Of a stretch of DNA of 64,000 nucleotides, positions 11,812 to 21,959 are shown one piece after another. The notes under the pieces are model-generated. The model searched no databases. It saw nothing but the letters and a program-made list of their open reading frames with translations, and was not told the origin of the DNA. Made by a program: the position numbers and the translations under genes. How positions within the stretch are numbered: position 1 is the stretch's first letter; every line of letters starts with the position of its first letter. The stretch is from Dryococelus australis (taxonomy: Eukaryota; Arthropoda; Insecta; Phasmatodea; Phasmatidae): contig CM056993.1 of assembly GCA_029891345.1 (NCBI GenBank), forward strand, positions 106,011,300 to 106,075,299. The letters run 5' to 3'.

Positions 11812-12494
11812 AAGGCTGTTCACGACAAAGTGAGCACTTCAGAAATGAACCTTAGAAAAAGTCACTGCTCCTGCCTGCATATATTTTAATATGCGCACTT
11901 AGTGACATTCACCCAAGTGCGCATTTTTGTTGGTAAACAGTTGGTAAAGTTGGATGGAAAGTAGTTCCATATCTTAACGTCGAATAAAATGTGTTAGGTA
12001 ACTCCTCTGCACTGTTCCAGTGACAACAGCTACTTCTGATAGGTCATTCAGTGCTCTTCGCCGCCTGAAGACATACCTGCGGTCTACAATGGGGCAAAAG
12101 AGACTAAACAACATAGCACTACTTAACGCACATCAGGCTGTGCTGGACAACTTGGATTTAGGAAGACCACTTGTAAATGAGTTCAACAAAAGCAATATAG
12201 TGCGTAGAACAACATTTACCTTGTTCTGAAGTAATTCTGAGACACTTAAGCTAATAACTTAAATTATTTATTTCGTTTTCTGTTTTTTTTTTTTTTATGC
12301 ATCGAAGTGTAAAAATGAGCAGATTTGTATAGTATTTACTTTCTTAATAATTTCAGTTTCATTTGACAGACATGAATAAAGTGATGAGGTCCACGGCAAC
12401 GTTAATTTTAAATAAGGCTGAAGAATACACAACGTGTACAAGTAGATTGTAAGCAGGGCTTTCAAAAGTGCTCATTTTACCGTGAACAACCTAT
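11812..12494 (-). mobile_element. MITE subfamily A copy carrying a hAT gene fragment
   Basis: Reverse-orientation A element. It begins near AAAGGCTGTTCACGACAAAG and ends TTTACCGTGAACAACCTA. It is 680 bp and not ~420, because about 245 bp of foreign sequence sits between GTGTTAGGTAAC and TAATAACTTAAATTATT. In other A copies these two motifs are nearly continuous. The foreign piece encodes a hAT dimerisation domain fragment. Confidence 0.85.
12003..12250 (+). pseudogene. hAT transposase C-terminal dimerisation fragment
   Basis: The plus strand encodes TATSDRSFSALRRLKTYLRS followed by TMGQKRLNNIALLNAHQ. This is the hATC signature (A.SER.FSALRRLKTYLR.TM...RL..LALL..H) found in hAT-superfamily transposases and ZMYM/zf-BED-type domesticated relatives. 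Only this last domain is present. The fragment sits cleanly inside a MITE A copy. Either an independent hAT-derived piece landed there, or the MITE picked it up. No hAT terminal repeats or 8 bp duplication are visible at its edges. Confidence 0.8.
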
Positions 12495-13031
12495 TGGTAC
12501 AAATTTTGCCAATCAGAGAGAGGGCGATGGAATTTGGTATTGACGGTGGTTTTAATTTTGTTTGTTTTGTTTTAAGAAACAGCGATAAGACCGTAATAAA
12601 ATAAATAGTAAATAAAAAACGCGAAAATATTTACTGAAGCTATAGCAGCAGTAGCACAAAAGTTCCGGTTATCCCAACAAAACGTTTAGGCTTTGTGTAT
12701 TAACGGATACTGCACAAGTCGCGAGCTAAGTTCGTTCCTGAACGACAGTCGCAGAAGTACAATTATAACAAATACACTCACGTTTATGTTTGTGACAGCA
12801 AGTATCGTGTGACAGGTTATTGCATAGAAACCTCCATACCTGCTTGCATGCAGGCTCCTATAGCAGGTGTCTCACAGAAGCTTCCATCCGAGCTCGTGCG
12901 GAGTCAAATCGTTTTTTGCGCGTATTCGCGTATCTCGGTAAATATATGTTATTTAAATACGAATTTTTGATAGAAAAAGTAAAGAAAGAAAATCTGTGCC
13001 TCTATGTTTTTACTTTTAAAATATTTAATAT

Positions 13032-13923
13032 TGTTACGATTTCTCTCTCTAGAAATTAAGTGGGTTATACCGAGTTCGTTAAGGGACGGAGGTCTTAACT
13101 AAATAAAAGACTTAATTATAATTTCCTTATTTTATTTACAATAACTACAGCAAATTTCTCTGAACTCAAAATCTCACAATAAATTGATACCCCTTACTGT
13201 TCACAACTAATAATTCCAATTTCATACAATTTATAATTACCACAAAGAAATCAACTAAATGAAATAATTAAAGATCATTCCCTATAGACAGTGTATCAAA
13301 CTATTAAAAAATTCTGTAAAATATGTGTCCAAAATGACAATTCGAATAATTACAATAAAATCCGTATTACACTTCCATTCTGTCCCACCTCAGTTCAGTC
13401 CATGTCCCGCCTGTCGCAATGTTCTAGAGTCCTCCAAGCGCCCTCACTCACACTAGGATTCACTCGTCGGTTTGACACCCTCTCGTCCATTCACGCTACA
13501 AACACCTCGCCCGCCGTCGTCCCGCAATCTCCTGTCATCGTCCACAATTCACTTCGCTCGCGCACTCTCGGCCAGATAATCTCCGTCAAAGACTGCCGGC
13601 CGCTGGGTTGCGGCAGTATATATAGTCTCTTAAGCCGCCACCTAGAATCTCCTCCAACTCGCGTGATGCGTCGCGGAGGGCCGAGGCACCAGCCAGTCTC
13701 ACTAGAATATTCTTGTGTCGTCGCACACCCGTCGAAACCTCCAGCAGAGATGAGGGGCCGTGACGCAAGCAATGCGTCGAGCAGCGCGACAGCCCGACGG
13801 CCGCTGTCCACCATTCACGGGTTTCCCAGAAAGAGGGGTCAGGAGGCAACAAGCATGTCAGCCCCGGTGGAGGGGAGGGTGAGGTGGGTCCACTGCCACA
13901 GCACCGAGCAGCAGCACGTAACA
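13032..13923 (+). mobile_element. Solo-LTR-like block (fossil, LTR retrotransposon kin)
   Basis: 892 bp bounded by TGTTAC at the left and GTAACA at the right, the TG...CA form of an LTR. It contains a TATA-like motif (AGTATATATAGTC near 13,614) in a GC-rich second half. Related sequence with the same start (TGTTACAATTTCT, then GGAGGTCTTA..TAAATAAAA-type motif) occurs at 17,369, 16,906 and about 35,380. No gag or pol is adjacent, so it reads as a solo LTR, probably of Ty3/gypsy-like or BEL-like kind. A clean target duplication is not evident, consistent with age. Confidence 0.55.
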
Positions 13924-14069
13924 GTATATTCACGGAGAAAAACATTCGTGGAAATGGTCAAATATCGAATTTTTAAAGCTTGCCTATGAAGATTCCTTAA
14001 GGGGAAAAAAAAAAAAAATACGGACATAGTTTAATCTGTGGGCTTTCATTGCGTGTAATAAAATCCCAC

Positions 14070-14446
14070 TCTTAAGGGCGGTCAGTACCTGTCGAATTAT
14101 TTTTATAGATTTTGAGTCCCAAATTCAATTTCAGGAGGTGCATTATAATTTTTGCCACGACAAAGCATGAAGAATACCTTCATTAATTAACTTGAATTGT
14201 TACAGCTTCACTACAATTGATATTTTCTAACTTGTAACAGACGAAGTAAAATAATTGATTATTTTATGGGAGCGACTACAGAGGTCATAATAGCAACGGC
14301 AGTCGAACTGAACAGATTTCAGAAAACGCATTAATTTGTAACCTATGTCATGTCGTCCGAAAAAATCCATACAAAATCCAAGTTTGCGGGTAGTACCCGA
14401 AAATAAAAAATCTTAGATGGTGGGAGTCCTGATCCGCCTTAAAGAT
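14070..14446. mobile_element. Candidate MITE with GGCGG ends
   Basis: The left end CTTAAGGGCGGTCAGTACC and the reverse complement of the right end (TTTAAGGCGGATCAGGACT) form an imperfect ~20 bp inverted repeat. The piece is absent from the second copy of repeat R, which supports its being an insertion. Interior non-coding; superfamily unknown. Confidence 0.5.
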
Positions 14447-14564
14447 ATAATTTACACAGTACAGAGTCACGGCGGAAATACTGCACGCCGTGCGCATAGG
14501 AGCGATGGGGCACTAGGAGTGCCTGTTAGTGTCGCCCGTTTCGCTCCCTCGCTTCTTGAGGAGT

Positions 14565-15100
14565 AGTGCGTATTGTGACAAGGGTGTTAACGTATATATT
14601 GTTTCTTGATATACTTTTGCGTTTGTGGCAATATGTCTTGTTTCTGACACATAATAAATTCTAATGCGCGTGTACTTAAACTTCAGTTGTATAAATTTAA
14701 CTAGAAGGCCTATGAGAAGAAAGTTACTTTGAAGGAATAAAATTATTTTATTCTATTACGACAAAAGTAATATCTCAAAAATAGCAAAATTAGTGCTCAC
14801 TCGCAAGAGTGACATTTCTTCTCTGTCAGGTTGGTTTTCCTGCAACGAGGGGGTATTCTGCGCCGAGTTATTTTTCTTGCACGCACCGAAATCTAGTTTG
14901 AAGAAGAATGAAAGGGAACGTTCTGAACACACACTCCTCCCGCATGTATCGCCCCAGCCCCTCCCCTTATACTGTAATTAGCATGTAGGCAACCATATGG
15001 CAGGAGGGGGCGGCCCCTCGTCGCGGTTGATCGCCAGAGATTATCACCTTATGTCACCAGATATGAGGCCACAGGAGGTCGGCTACATGTGTCATGTGGC
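14565..15100. other. Gene-free stretch
   Basis: No convincing feature. A short plus frame at 14,793-14,981 matches nothing known. Confidence 0.45.
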
Positions 15101-15108
15101 AGGATATA

Positions 15109-15808
15109 TGTAGGGACGGACCAAACAGTTACTTTCGTGTAACGTGTTCCAGCGTTCCCGTTCCAAACAATTAACACGTTCCAGGAACATGTTAATTTTG
15201 TAACAGGTTACTGTAAAACATTTCTCGTCTGTCCCGACGTTACGAGATATAACGATTACGTTGTTCAGTGTTCCAAGGCTCCGCGTTTCAAGAAATAACG
15301 TTCGCGCATGCGCACTGTTTGCAATCAAACCAAGACATTCAAAAAGGAAACTGTACGCATGCGTACACTCACAGTTGCCAGACGAAACGTAAGTGGAACT
15401 TGTGCGGCTGCGACTAATCAGAACAGAGCAGTCTGAGTTGTTGGCGAGAAACTGTTATTTACAGTAATATACGTATGTATGTATAAATAATATTAAAAGG
15501 CATATGTGTGCACATGTTTGCGACTACATTTCTTCACGAAAATAAGTTTCTCTTATAGAAAATGTTGGCTTTGAAGTATGATTTGTTTAAATATAGCTGT
15601 GACATGCGAGGTTTGGTTAGGAATAAAAGTAAACAAAACTGGACGATCCAAAAAATAACTTTCACGTATGCGCAGTAGTAAGGCATCGAGGGAATCCAAG
15701 ACGTTCCAAAAATAACACTATTTACAATGGAACGTGTTACTTGTGTAACGTGTTACCAAATTGTAACAGTTTGTTATTACTGTTACGTTAAATAACGCTC
15801 ATCTCTAT
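15109..15808. mobile_element. Candidate non-autonomous hAT-like element rich in GTAAC motifs
   Basis: The left end TAGGGACGGACCAAACAGTT and the reverse complement of the right end (TAGAGATGAGCGTTATTTAA) share a TAGRGAYGRnC start, a form common among hAT elements. Both halves are full of GTAACGTGTT/AACACGTTAC motifs that can pair with each other. TATG lies just outside both ends, but a clear 8 bp duplication is not seen. No transposase is present. Confidence 0.4.
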
Positions 15809-15981
15809 ATGGGAACATGAACGGATGATGCAAATGCGAGGGTACCCGTCTTCCGAAGTGGTTCTCGAGTTAGTCTACGATTTATAGCCAAAATTGTATG
15901 AAACTATTGAAGCTTTTATTGATTAGGAATAACTACGTGTTATGACGTACACTATAACGAATGTTGCCTCTAAAAGATCAT

Positions 15982-16216
15982 GGGGGCCGCGGTGGTCTAG
16001 TGGTTAGACTACTCGCCTCCCACCTAGGCGAACCGGGCTCGACTCACGTCGTGGCTGCTTCCAGACTTTCGCATGTTGGAATCGTGCCGGACAGTTTCTT
16101 CTTTTTTTTTGGGGAGGGGGGATCTTCCGTTTCCACCGCCTTTTCATTCTGGCGCCGCTCTATACTCACCTCGCTTCACCATCATTGGCTCTCGAGATCT
16201 CGATGTCAACTGTCCA

Positions 16217-16221
<5 letters not shown>
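15982..16221 (+). mobile_element. tRNA-derived SINE (type 1), copy 2
   Basis: Head GGGGGCCGCGGTGGTCTAGT, then GAACCGGGCTCGACTCACG (B box region), then ATCGTGCCGGACA and a body ending ACTGTCCAAATCTTC. The 3' end runs directly into a long CT repeat, so the SINE tail has seeded or become a microsatellite. Confidence 0.9.

Positions 16222-16300
<79 letters not shown>
16222..16300. repeat. (CT)n microsatellite
   Basis: About 79 bp of uninterrupted CT dinucleotide at the 3' end of the SINE. It creates serine/leucine-repeat open frames that are artefacts. Confidence 0.95.
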
Positions 16301-16301
<1 letters not shown>

Positions 16302-16305
16302 ATAT

Positions 16306-16900
16306 ACCACAACCAAATTCTCAATCGTGCATTTCGTTGTACTATTGTTACGGTATGCCATCGCTATATGTAGCATAATAATAAATATGTCAACGAAACT
16401 AAATAAGATAAGAGCGCTGTCAGGTATTAAATATAAATTGTTGAGTAGTTCAGTACTAAAGTTTAAGCCATGGTGTATTTAAATACAATAATAAGAGCAA
16501 GAAAAGTTGTGCCATTATGCATAAAATTGTTTTAATAGAGATATATAACAAACAATTAAAATGGAGATGAGGAATATACATGTCAAGGTTTATAATATTC
16601 TACATAAGAACTATCTACAAGGCCCACTATTTGATTCTTATGTAAGACTTCTGTGTAAAATTGCAGTACTTGTTATCTTCAATTATATAGTGAAATTCAT
16701 CCTAACATTTTTGACAGTAAAGATCGATACATCAGAACCTATAATAGACAGCAATAATAATAAAACTCTTGATAAGACGAAGCGATGACACTGACATTCG
16801 TTAAGTAATGAAAATGGTTCTCTGTTACAAACATGCTGACACGAAACTGCGTGAAATAGGATGAAGGTCTGTCCAGTGATCAAGCAACATGACACAGTAC
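16306..16900. other. Gene-free AT-rich stretch
   Basis: AT-rich DNA with short chance frames; nothing recognisable. Confidence 0.5.
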
Positions 16901-16905
16901 AGTAT

Positions 16906-16965
16906 TGTTACAATTTCTTAAAGTCAGTGGGTTAAACCAGGTTCTTTAAGGGATGCACTCCAAAT
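16906..16965 (+). repeat. Short LTR-start fragment (fossil)
   Basis: TGTTACAATTTCTTAAAGTC followed by GGGTTAAACC and TTTAAGGGATG. It resembles the first ~60 bp of the LTR-like family at 13,032 and 17,369. Only the start is present. Confidence 0.4.
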
Positions 16966-17165
16966 CTGAATAAGTGATAATTTCACTGTTTCAATCAGTC
17001 AGCAGTGCCTGACTGATTCAATGGTCACTTTAGTGAGTTTAACTGATGAATCAGTGAAAAATGCCAGATATCGTTCATTTATTGATTCAATGACATTTTT
17101 CACTGATTCATAAGTTATTTTCACTGCTTTCAGTGGTTTATTTTTGAGATGGATCAGTAAAACAG
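16960..17165. repeat. ACTGATTCA palindrome cluster
   Basis: CACTGATTCA and its complement recur several times. ATGAATCAGTGAAAAATG (17,046-17,063) and CATTTTTCACTGATTCAT (17,094-17,111) are perfect 18 bp inverted repeats around a 30 bp spacer, giving a strong hairpin. This may be the end structure of a foldback or MITE-type element. Confidence 0.7.
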
Positions 17166-17368
17166 CGTGTAAAAATAGCCGTCAAAGAACGTTTAAAAAT
17201 GGCCGCTAAGCAATGTGTATCATGTAAATGTAAAACAATCCCAATTATGAGGTCTAGCTCTACAATTAGGTGTACTTAATATGTTTATATTACTAATTAA
17301 TAGCATACTGTGTCACCTATTACAATTCGATTACTAATCGAATGCCTCCATCTCATTTCTGACACCAG

Positions 17369-18352
17369 TGTTACAATTTCTCAAATTCAGTTCGATTAGC
17401 CAAGTTAAGGGGCGTAGGTCTTAGCTAAATAAAATAGTTAATAGCATTTCCTAATTTTATTACAAGCACTACAAATTAAATATTCTCATATTAATATCTC
17501 ACAATGAATTGCTACCACTAGCTATTTCCAATTAATATTTACATAATCGTCTATCACTTCACCGAAATTAATGCAATAAAATTAATATAATCAGCTCCAA
17601 ATAACATTTTATTAGAATCGAATGAATTATTTTATAAATTATATGTCCACATTTGGCAGTGCCAATATTTACAATAAGGTCCGTTTCACTTGCCCATCCT
17701 TATTTCACTCCAGAATTTCCAGATTACACCAGTACGGAATGTTCTACTATAGACCACTACGAGTGCCCCTGTGTCCAGTAGCACTCTACTCGTCGGGTAT
17801 AGACTGTTCACGGTAAAATGAGGACTTTTTGAAAACCCTGCTTAAAATCCGCTTTTGCGCACGTTGTATATTCTTACGCTTTATATAAAATTAACTTTGC
17901 CATGGGCCTCATCACTTTATTCATGCGTCAGCCAACTGAAACTATGAAATTATAAGAAAAGTAAATAATTTACCAATTTTTTCATATTCTCACTTTGGTG
18001 CATTAAAAAAAAACAGAAAGCGAAATAAATAATTAGAAGTTATCAAAAATGTGTACCCAAAACTTTTTATTCGACGTTAAGATATGGAACTTCTTTCCAT
18101 CCATCGTTACCAGCTTAACTGGGCGCATGTCACTCAGTGCACCCGTTAAAATATATGCAGACAGGAGGAGTGATTTTTTTCTAAGGTTGATTTCAAAAGT
18201 GCTCACTTTATCTTGAACACTTTACCACACTATCTCGTCTGTCTATACTGCACAAACACATGTCCGCCGTCGTCCTCACTGCTTGTGTTTCTCGTTCTAC
18301 CAGGCTGTGCCAGTTGGCCGCACTTCAGCCAGATTGCTACCACAATGACTGC
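17369..18352 (+). mobile_element. LTR-like block, second copy, interrupted by a MITE (fossil)
   Basis: Starts TGTTACAATTTCTCAAATTC and carries GGGGCGTAGGTCTTAGCTAA like the 13,032 copy. The match resumes after the MITE with CCGCCGTCGTC, then GCCAGATTGCTACC-type sequence. It looks truncated at the right, about where the first copy has its TATA region. A MITE A copy (17,798-18,220) sits inside it. Confidence 0.55.
17798..18220 (+). mobile_element. MITE subfamily A copy inside LTR-like block
   Basis: From TATAGACTGTTCACGGTAAA to GTGCTCACTTTATCTTGAAC, with all A landmarks. Its flanks are both LTR-like sequence, so it inserted after the LTR block. Confidence 0.88.
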
Positions 18353-18354
18353 CA

Positions 18355-18945
18355 ATTCTCAGGTTATGGTGGGATTTATGATACATTTTATAAATATGTA
18401 TGCTAGCTATGGTCCATCTCTTATTTTTTGCTGAGTTTATTCTGTTGCTATTTACAAGTAAGAAGAAACTATGTTCAGAAATATAACCTAATAAGACATT
18501 CACAGAATGTAAAGAAAGGATCATTTTTTATTGTTCTTTGTTTAACAATGATGTTACATAATTATGTTTAACCAACTGGGTAGGTATTGTAACTATAACA
18601 TCTTCGTAGTGAATCTTATGTTTATTTAAACAACTACAATGTTTAAAATAATTTTGCAGAAACTAACTAATGAAGAAATTTAGGTGCGTCTAATTAACTT
18701 GTTCAATATCACAGAGATCTGTTATATTTAAACACAAAATACTGCAAAAAAAAGCCCTTATGTGAACTGCATAAGTGTAAGTATATGCCAAAAAAGGTAT
18801 CCTTTGTGGGCACGAAGTTCTCTCGCGAAATAGCGTCCTCCCAGGCGTTTACTTTTTCGTCATTGTCGGGAAAGCTAGTGATGTGCACTTTTTAGCCAAT
18901 CAGAGTGATTTTTTCAAGGCACCGAGGAAAACACAACTTAATCAC
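18355..18945. other. Gene-free stretch
   Basis: AT-rich DNA, no recognised feature. Confidence 0.5.
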
Positions 18946-18947
18946 TG

Positions 18948-19370
18948 TATAGGCTGCTCACGGTAAAATGAGCATTTTTGAAAGCCCTGCTTAAGATATA
19001 CTTTTATACACGTTGTGTATTCCTCCGCCTTATGTAAAATTATCATTGCTAGGGGCCTCGTCACTTTATTCATTCGCCGGTCAAATGAAACTGTGAAATT
19101 ATCGAGAAAGTAAATTCTTTAAAATTCGGCTCATTTTTACACTTCGATGCACTAAAAAACAGAAAGTGAACGAATTAATTTTAAGTTTTCACAAATGGTT
19201 ACCTAACACTTTTTATTCGACGTCAAAATATGGAACTACTTTCCATCCATCATTACCAACTTTACTGGGCGAATGTCACTCAGTGCGCTCATTAAAATAT
19301 ATGCAGTTACGGTTGGTGACTTTTTTCGAAGGTTCATTTCTAAAGTGCTCACTTTATCGTGAGCAATATT
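18948..19370 (+). mobile_element. MITE subfamily A copy
   Basis: TATAGGCTGCTCACGGTAAA at the left, AAGTGCTCACTTTATCGTGA at the right. Full length with all A landmarks. Confidence 0.88.
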
Positions 19371-19559
19371 TAGTTTATTATTTCAAAGACGTCACACATT
19401 TTCATAAAATACGACCCGCCACGTGCGTAAACTGTCCATCCGCCAGCCATATTGGCCACTTACGTTCGCCCTTTGGCTGTGACGTCATTAGCTCGGCAAG
19501 AAGAAGTTGTGAGGCCTTGAGGCCTTGGTGGTCACAGCCACGCATGGGAATCCGCGCGT

Positions 19560-19840
19560 GTAGGAGTTTCAAGGTAAACTGAACACTTTTGAACGCCCTG
19601 CTGAAGATCTGTATGTGCATTGTGTATTCTTCCACCATATGTATAATTGACGTTGCCATGGGGCTGGCTACTTTATTCATACGCCGGCCAAGTAAAAATG
19701 TGAAATTATTGTACAAGTAAATTGTTAACGAATTTGCTAATTAATACACTTATATACTAAAAAAAAAAGGTAAAGGAAATTATTTCAGTATTCAAAAAAG
19801 GTTTACCTGATGCATTAAATTCTTCGTTAAGACACAAATC
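19560..19840 (+). mobile_element. MITE subfamily A copy, right end lost
   Basis: TAGGAGTTTCAAGGTAAACT start, then GGGGCTGGCTACTTTATTCA and a degraded TTCTTCGTTAAGAC. The match fades after about 19,840. A separate reversed end (CTTAAGCAGGGCTTTCAAAA) lies at 20,236-20,271 and may belong to another lost copy. Confidence 0.7.
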
Positions 19841-19844
19841 GAAA

Positions 19845-20650
19845 CGCAGAAGTCGTATACGGTTCGAAAGAGCATCTCAAAAGCAATCCGGTTATTCCTA
19901 TAAAACCCCATATGATTGAGTGAAGCGGCGCCGTGAACGTAACATAAACATCAAGGAGTCCGAGCGCCTCAACGTAGACGTATTGAGACGAAACAAACGG
20001 CCGTGTCCCCAACACTGCACAAGGAAGCACCTAAAATACAATTCGTTAACATTTTCAATTTTTTTTTTCTGTTTGAATACACATTACGTGATTAAAAAAA
20101 ACCGTACGGGCTAATATAACTGATTTTTATCTTTCTGTCAAACGTCTTATTCCCAGGATACTTATTTGCTGAGATAGCCTACACGGAACCGCGCTCCCAT
20201 GAATCTACAGAAAACATGTTCGAACTATACTCAACTCTTAAGCAGGGCTTTCAAAAATGCTCACTTAAACGTTACTGGCACATACTGAAAGCTTAATTAA
20301 CCACCCTCTACTGCTCAAATGAGGTAGTAATTTTTACAAAAAAAAATAAAGCACGTAATTTCACATGTTGTTTAAATATGCCTCACTAAACACAAATATG
20401 GTGAATTTTTATTAATAAATTAATAAAAATAAATACTGTACCAAACATGTTTATGTGAGTCTGAGGTCACACTGCGTCGTTAAGAGCCAAGTGCGGAAGA
20501 TATGTATTCTTTACTTTACAAGAAAATATCATAGAAGGCAGAATAAACAAAACATTAATAATGATAGCGTTGACGTGAAACTTCGCAGAATCACAGCTGT
20601 TGGCAGAGGGTTACTGTTGGCTTGTGGGTCGAAGAGTAAAGCGGTAAGTA
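19845..20650. other. Gene-free stretch with one MITE end
   Basis: Nothing recognised except the short reversed A-type end at 20,236-20,271. Confidence 0.45.
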
Positions 20651-20652
20651 GC

Positions 20653-21082
20653 TATAGTCTGTCCACTGTATATTCGCACTTTTTGAACCCATCCTTAAAA
20701 TATTCACCCCATGTATGAAGTCTTTGGTAATTTCCTAAATATGCCATATATCACGAACGTTTTATACAAATTTTAACATGAATGTATCTTATTATTCATT
20801 ATATTGAAGTTTTATCAGAATTTTAATTATAAATTATAATAACTCATTAATAGTAAATACGAAGAAAAACAGTGAGAAAATATGTGTGTTGGTAGCGCCT
20901 AGTAATAGACAGTCCTCATGCAAATATAATTACAACTGAGTGCGTACGAATTCGGTGTGTTGTCATTTGGTGTAATTTTTTACACTTAAATAAGCTTTGT
21001 TTATATGAAGCGGAGGAATATCCAGGAAGTAGAACTTTAGAAGGGCTCCGTAAAAGTGTGAAGTAACCGTGAATGGATTATG
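20653..21082 (+). mobile_element. MITE subfamily D copy
   Basis: About 430 bp. It begins TATAGTCTGTCCACTGTATA and ends AAGTAACCGTGAATGGATTA. The interior differs from A, B and C: landmarks GTGTGTTGGTAGCGCC, GTGCGTACGAATTCGGTG, then GAAGCGGAGGAATATCC. Its ends are diverged relatives of the shared superfamily ends. Confidence 0.75.
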
Positions 21083-21370
21083 CTCCTGTTAACACAAAAG
21101 TATTTTAATTTGGGTTAAATTGAATTTTCACTTATATTTTATCTATAAAGTATTACATTCCGTTTTGAATTAATATACATTAAAACATAGATAAAACAGG
21201 TGTGTTCGTAATGCCTAATAACATACAATTGTCATCTAAAATATTATTGAAATTAGTGCATACAAATTCGGTACATTGTCCCTTTGGTGAGATTTACTGG
21301 TATTAGTCCAGCTTTGTTTGCTTGAGGCGGAGGAATATCCTGAGCAGGGCTTCAGTTCAGAGAAGTTGTA
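21083..21370 (+). mobile_element. MITE subfamily D copy, left end lost
   Basis: Directly follows another D copy in the same orientation. It shares GTGTGTTCGTAATGCC, GTGCATACAAATTCGGTA and GAGGCGGAGGAATATCC. The left end is absent. Confidence 0.65.
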
Positions 21371-21523
21371 AATAGCAGGGACTCATAGTGAAAGTGGTAC
21401 ACCTATTACGAACTGACATTACACTGGAAATGAATATTCCATTTAAATTACTGGTAACCCAGTGTATTGAATGCATTACATATCCAGCTTTTAGGGTCTA
21501 CAAAGATTCGCATCATATTGAAA

Positions 21524-21952
21524 TAAAGGCTGTTAACGGTAAAATGAACACTTTTGAAAGTCCTGCTTAAGATCTACTTGTATGCACGTTGTGTATTCTT
21601 CCGTCTTATGTAAAATTAACACTGCCATGGGCCTCGTCACTTTATTCATGCGTCAGTCTAGTGAAACAGTGGAATTATCATAAAAGTAAATATTTTAGAA
21701 ATCTGCTCATTTTTACACTTCGATGCATTAATAAAATCGGAAAGCGAAAGAAATAATTTAAGTTATCGCAAATGGCTACCTAAACATTCTTTTTTATTCG
21801 ACGTTAAGATATGGAACTACATTCCTTCCATCATTACCAACTTACTGGGCGCATGACACTCAGTGAAGCCGTTAAAATATTTGCAGGGAGGGGCGGTGAC
21901 TTTTTTCTAAATTTGAGTTCAAAATTGCTCACTTTACCGAGAACAGTCTATA
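21524..21952 (+). mobile_element. MITE subfamily A copy
   Basis: AGGCTGTTAACGGTAAAATG at the left and CACTTTACCGAGAACAGTCT at the right, full length, all landmarks present. Confidence 0.88.
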
Positions 21953-21959
21953 GGTTAGG

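Larger units (their letters stand above)
12905..14560 (+). repeat. Old dispersed repeat R, copy 1 (interrupted twice)
   Basis: Aligns with 26,165-26,585. Shared landmarks are CGCGTATCTCGG, GGGCTTTCAT.GCGTGTAATA, then ATAGGAGCGA.GG and a GTCGCCC segment. In this copy the alignment is broken by an LTR-like block (13,032-13,923) and by a further ~375 bp insert (14,070-14,446). Removing both gives the order seen in the second copy. The family is unknown. Confidence 0.65.

Noticed and set aside
13291-13989. 232-codon plus-strand open frame, the second longest in the window
   Set aside because: It lies in the GC-rich half of the LTR-like block and crosses its right border. Length is explained by composition; no protein family recognised.
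16185-16378. Ser/Leu repeat open frames
   Set aside because: Produced by translation of the (CT)n microsatellite in all frames.
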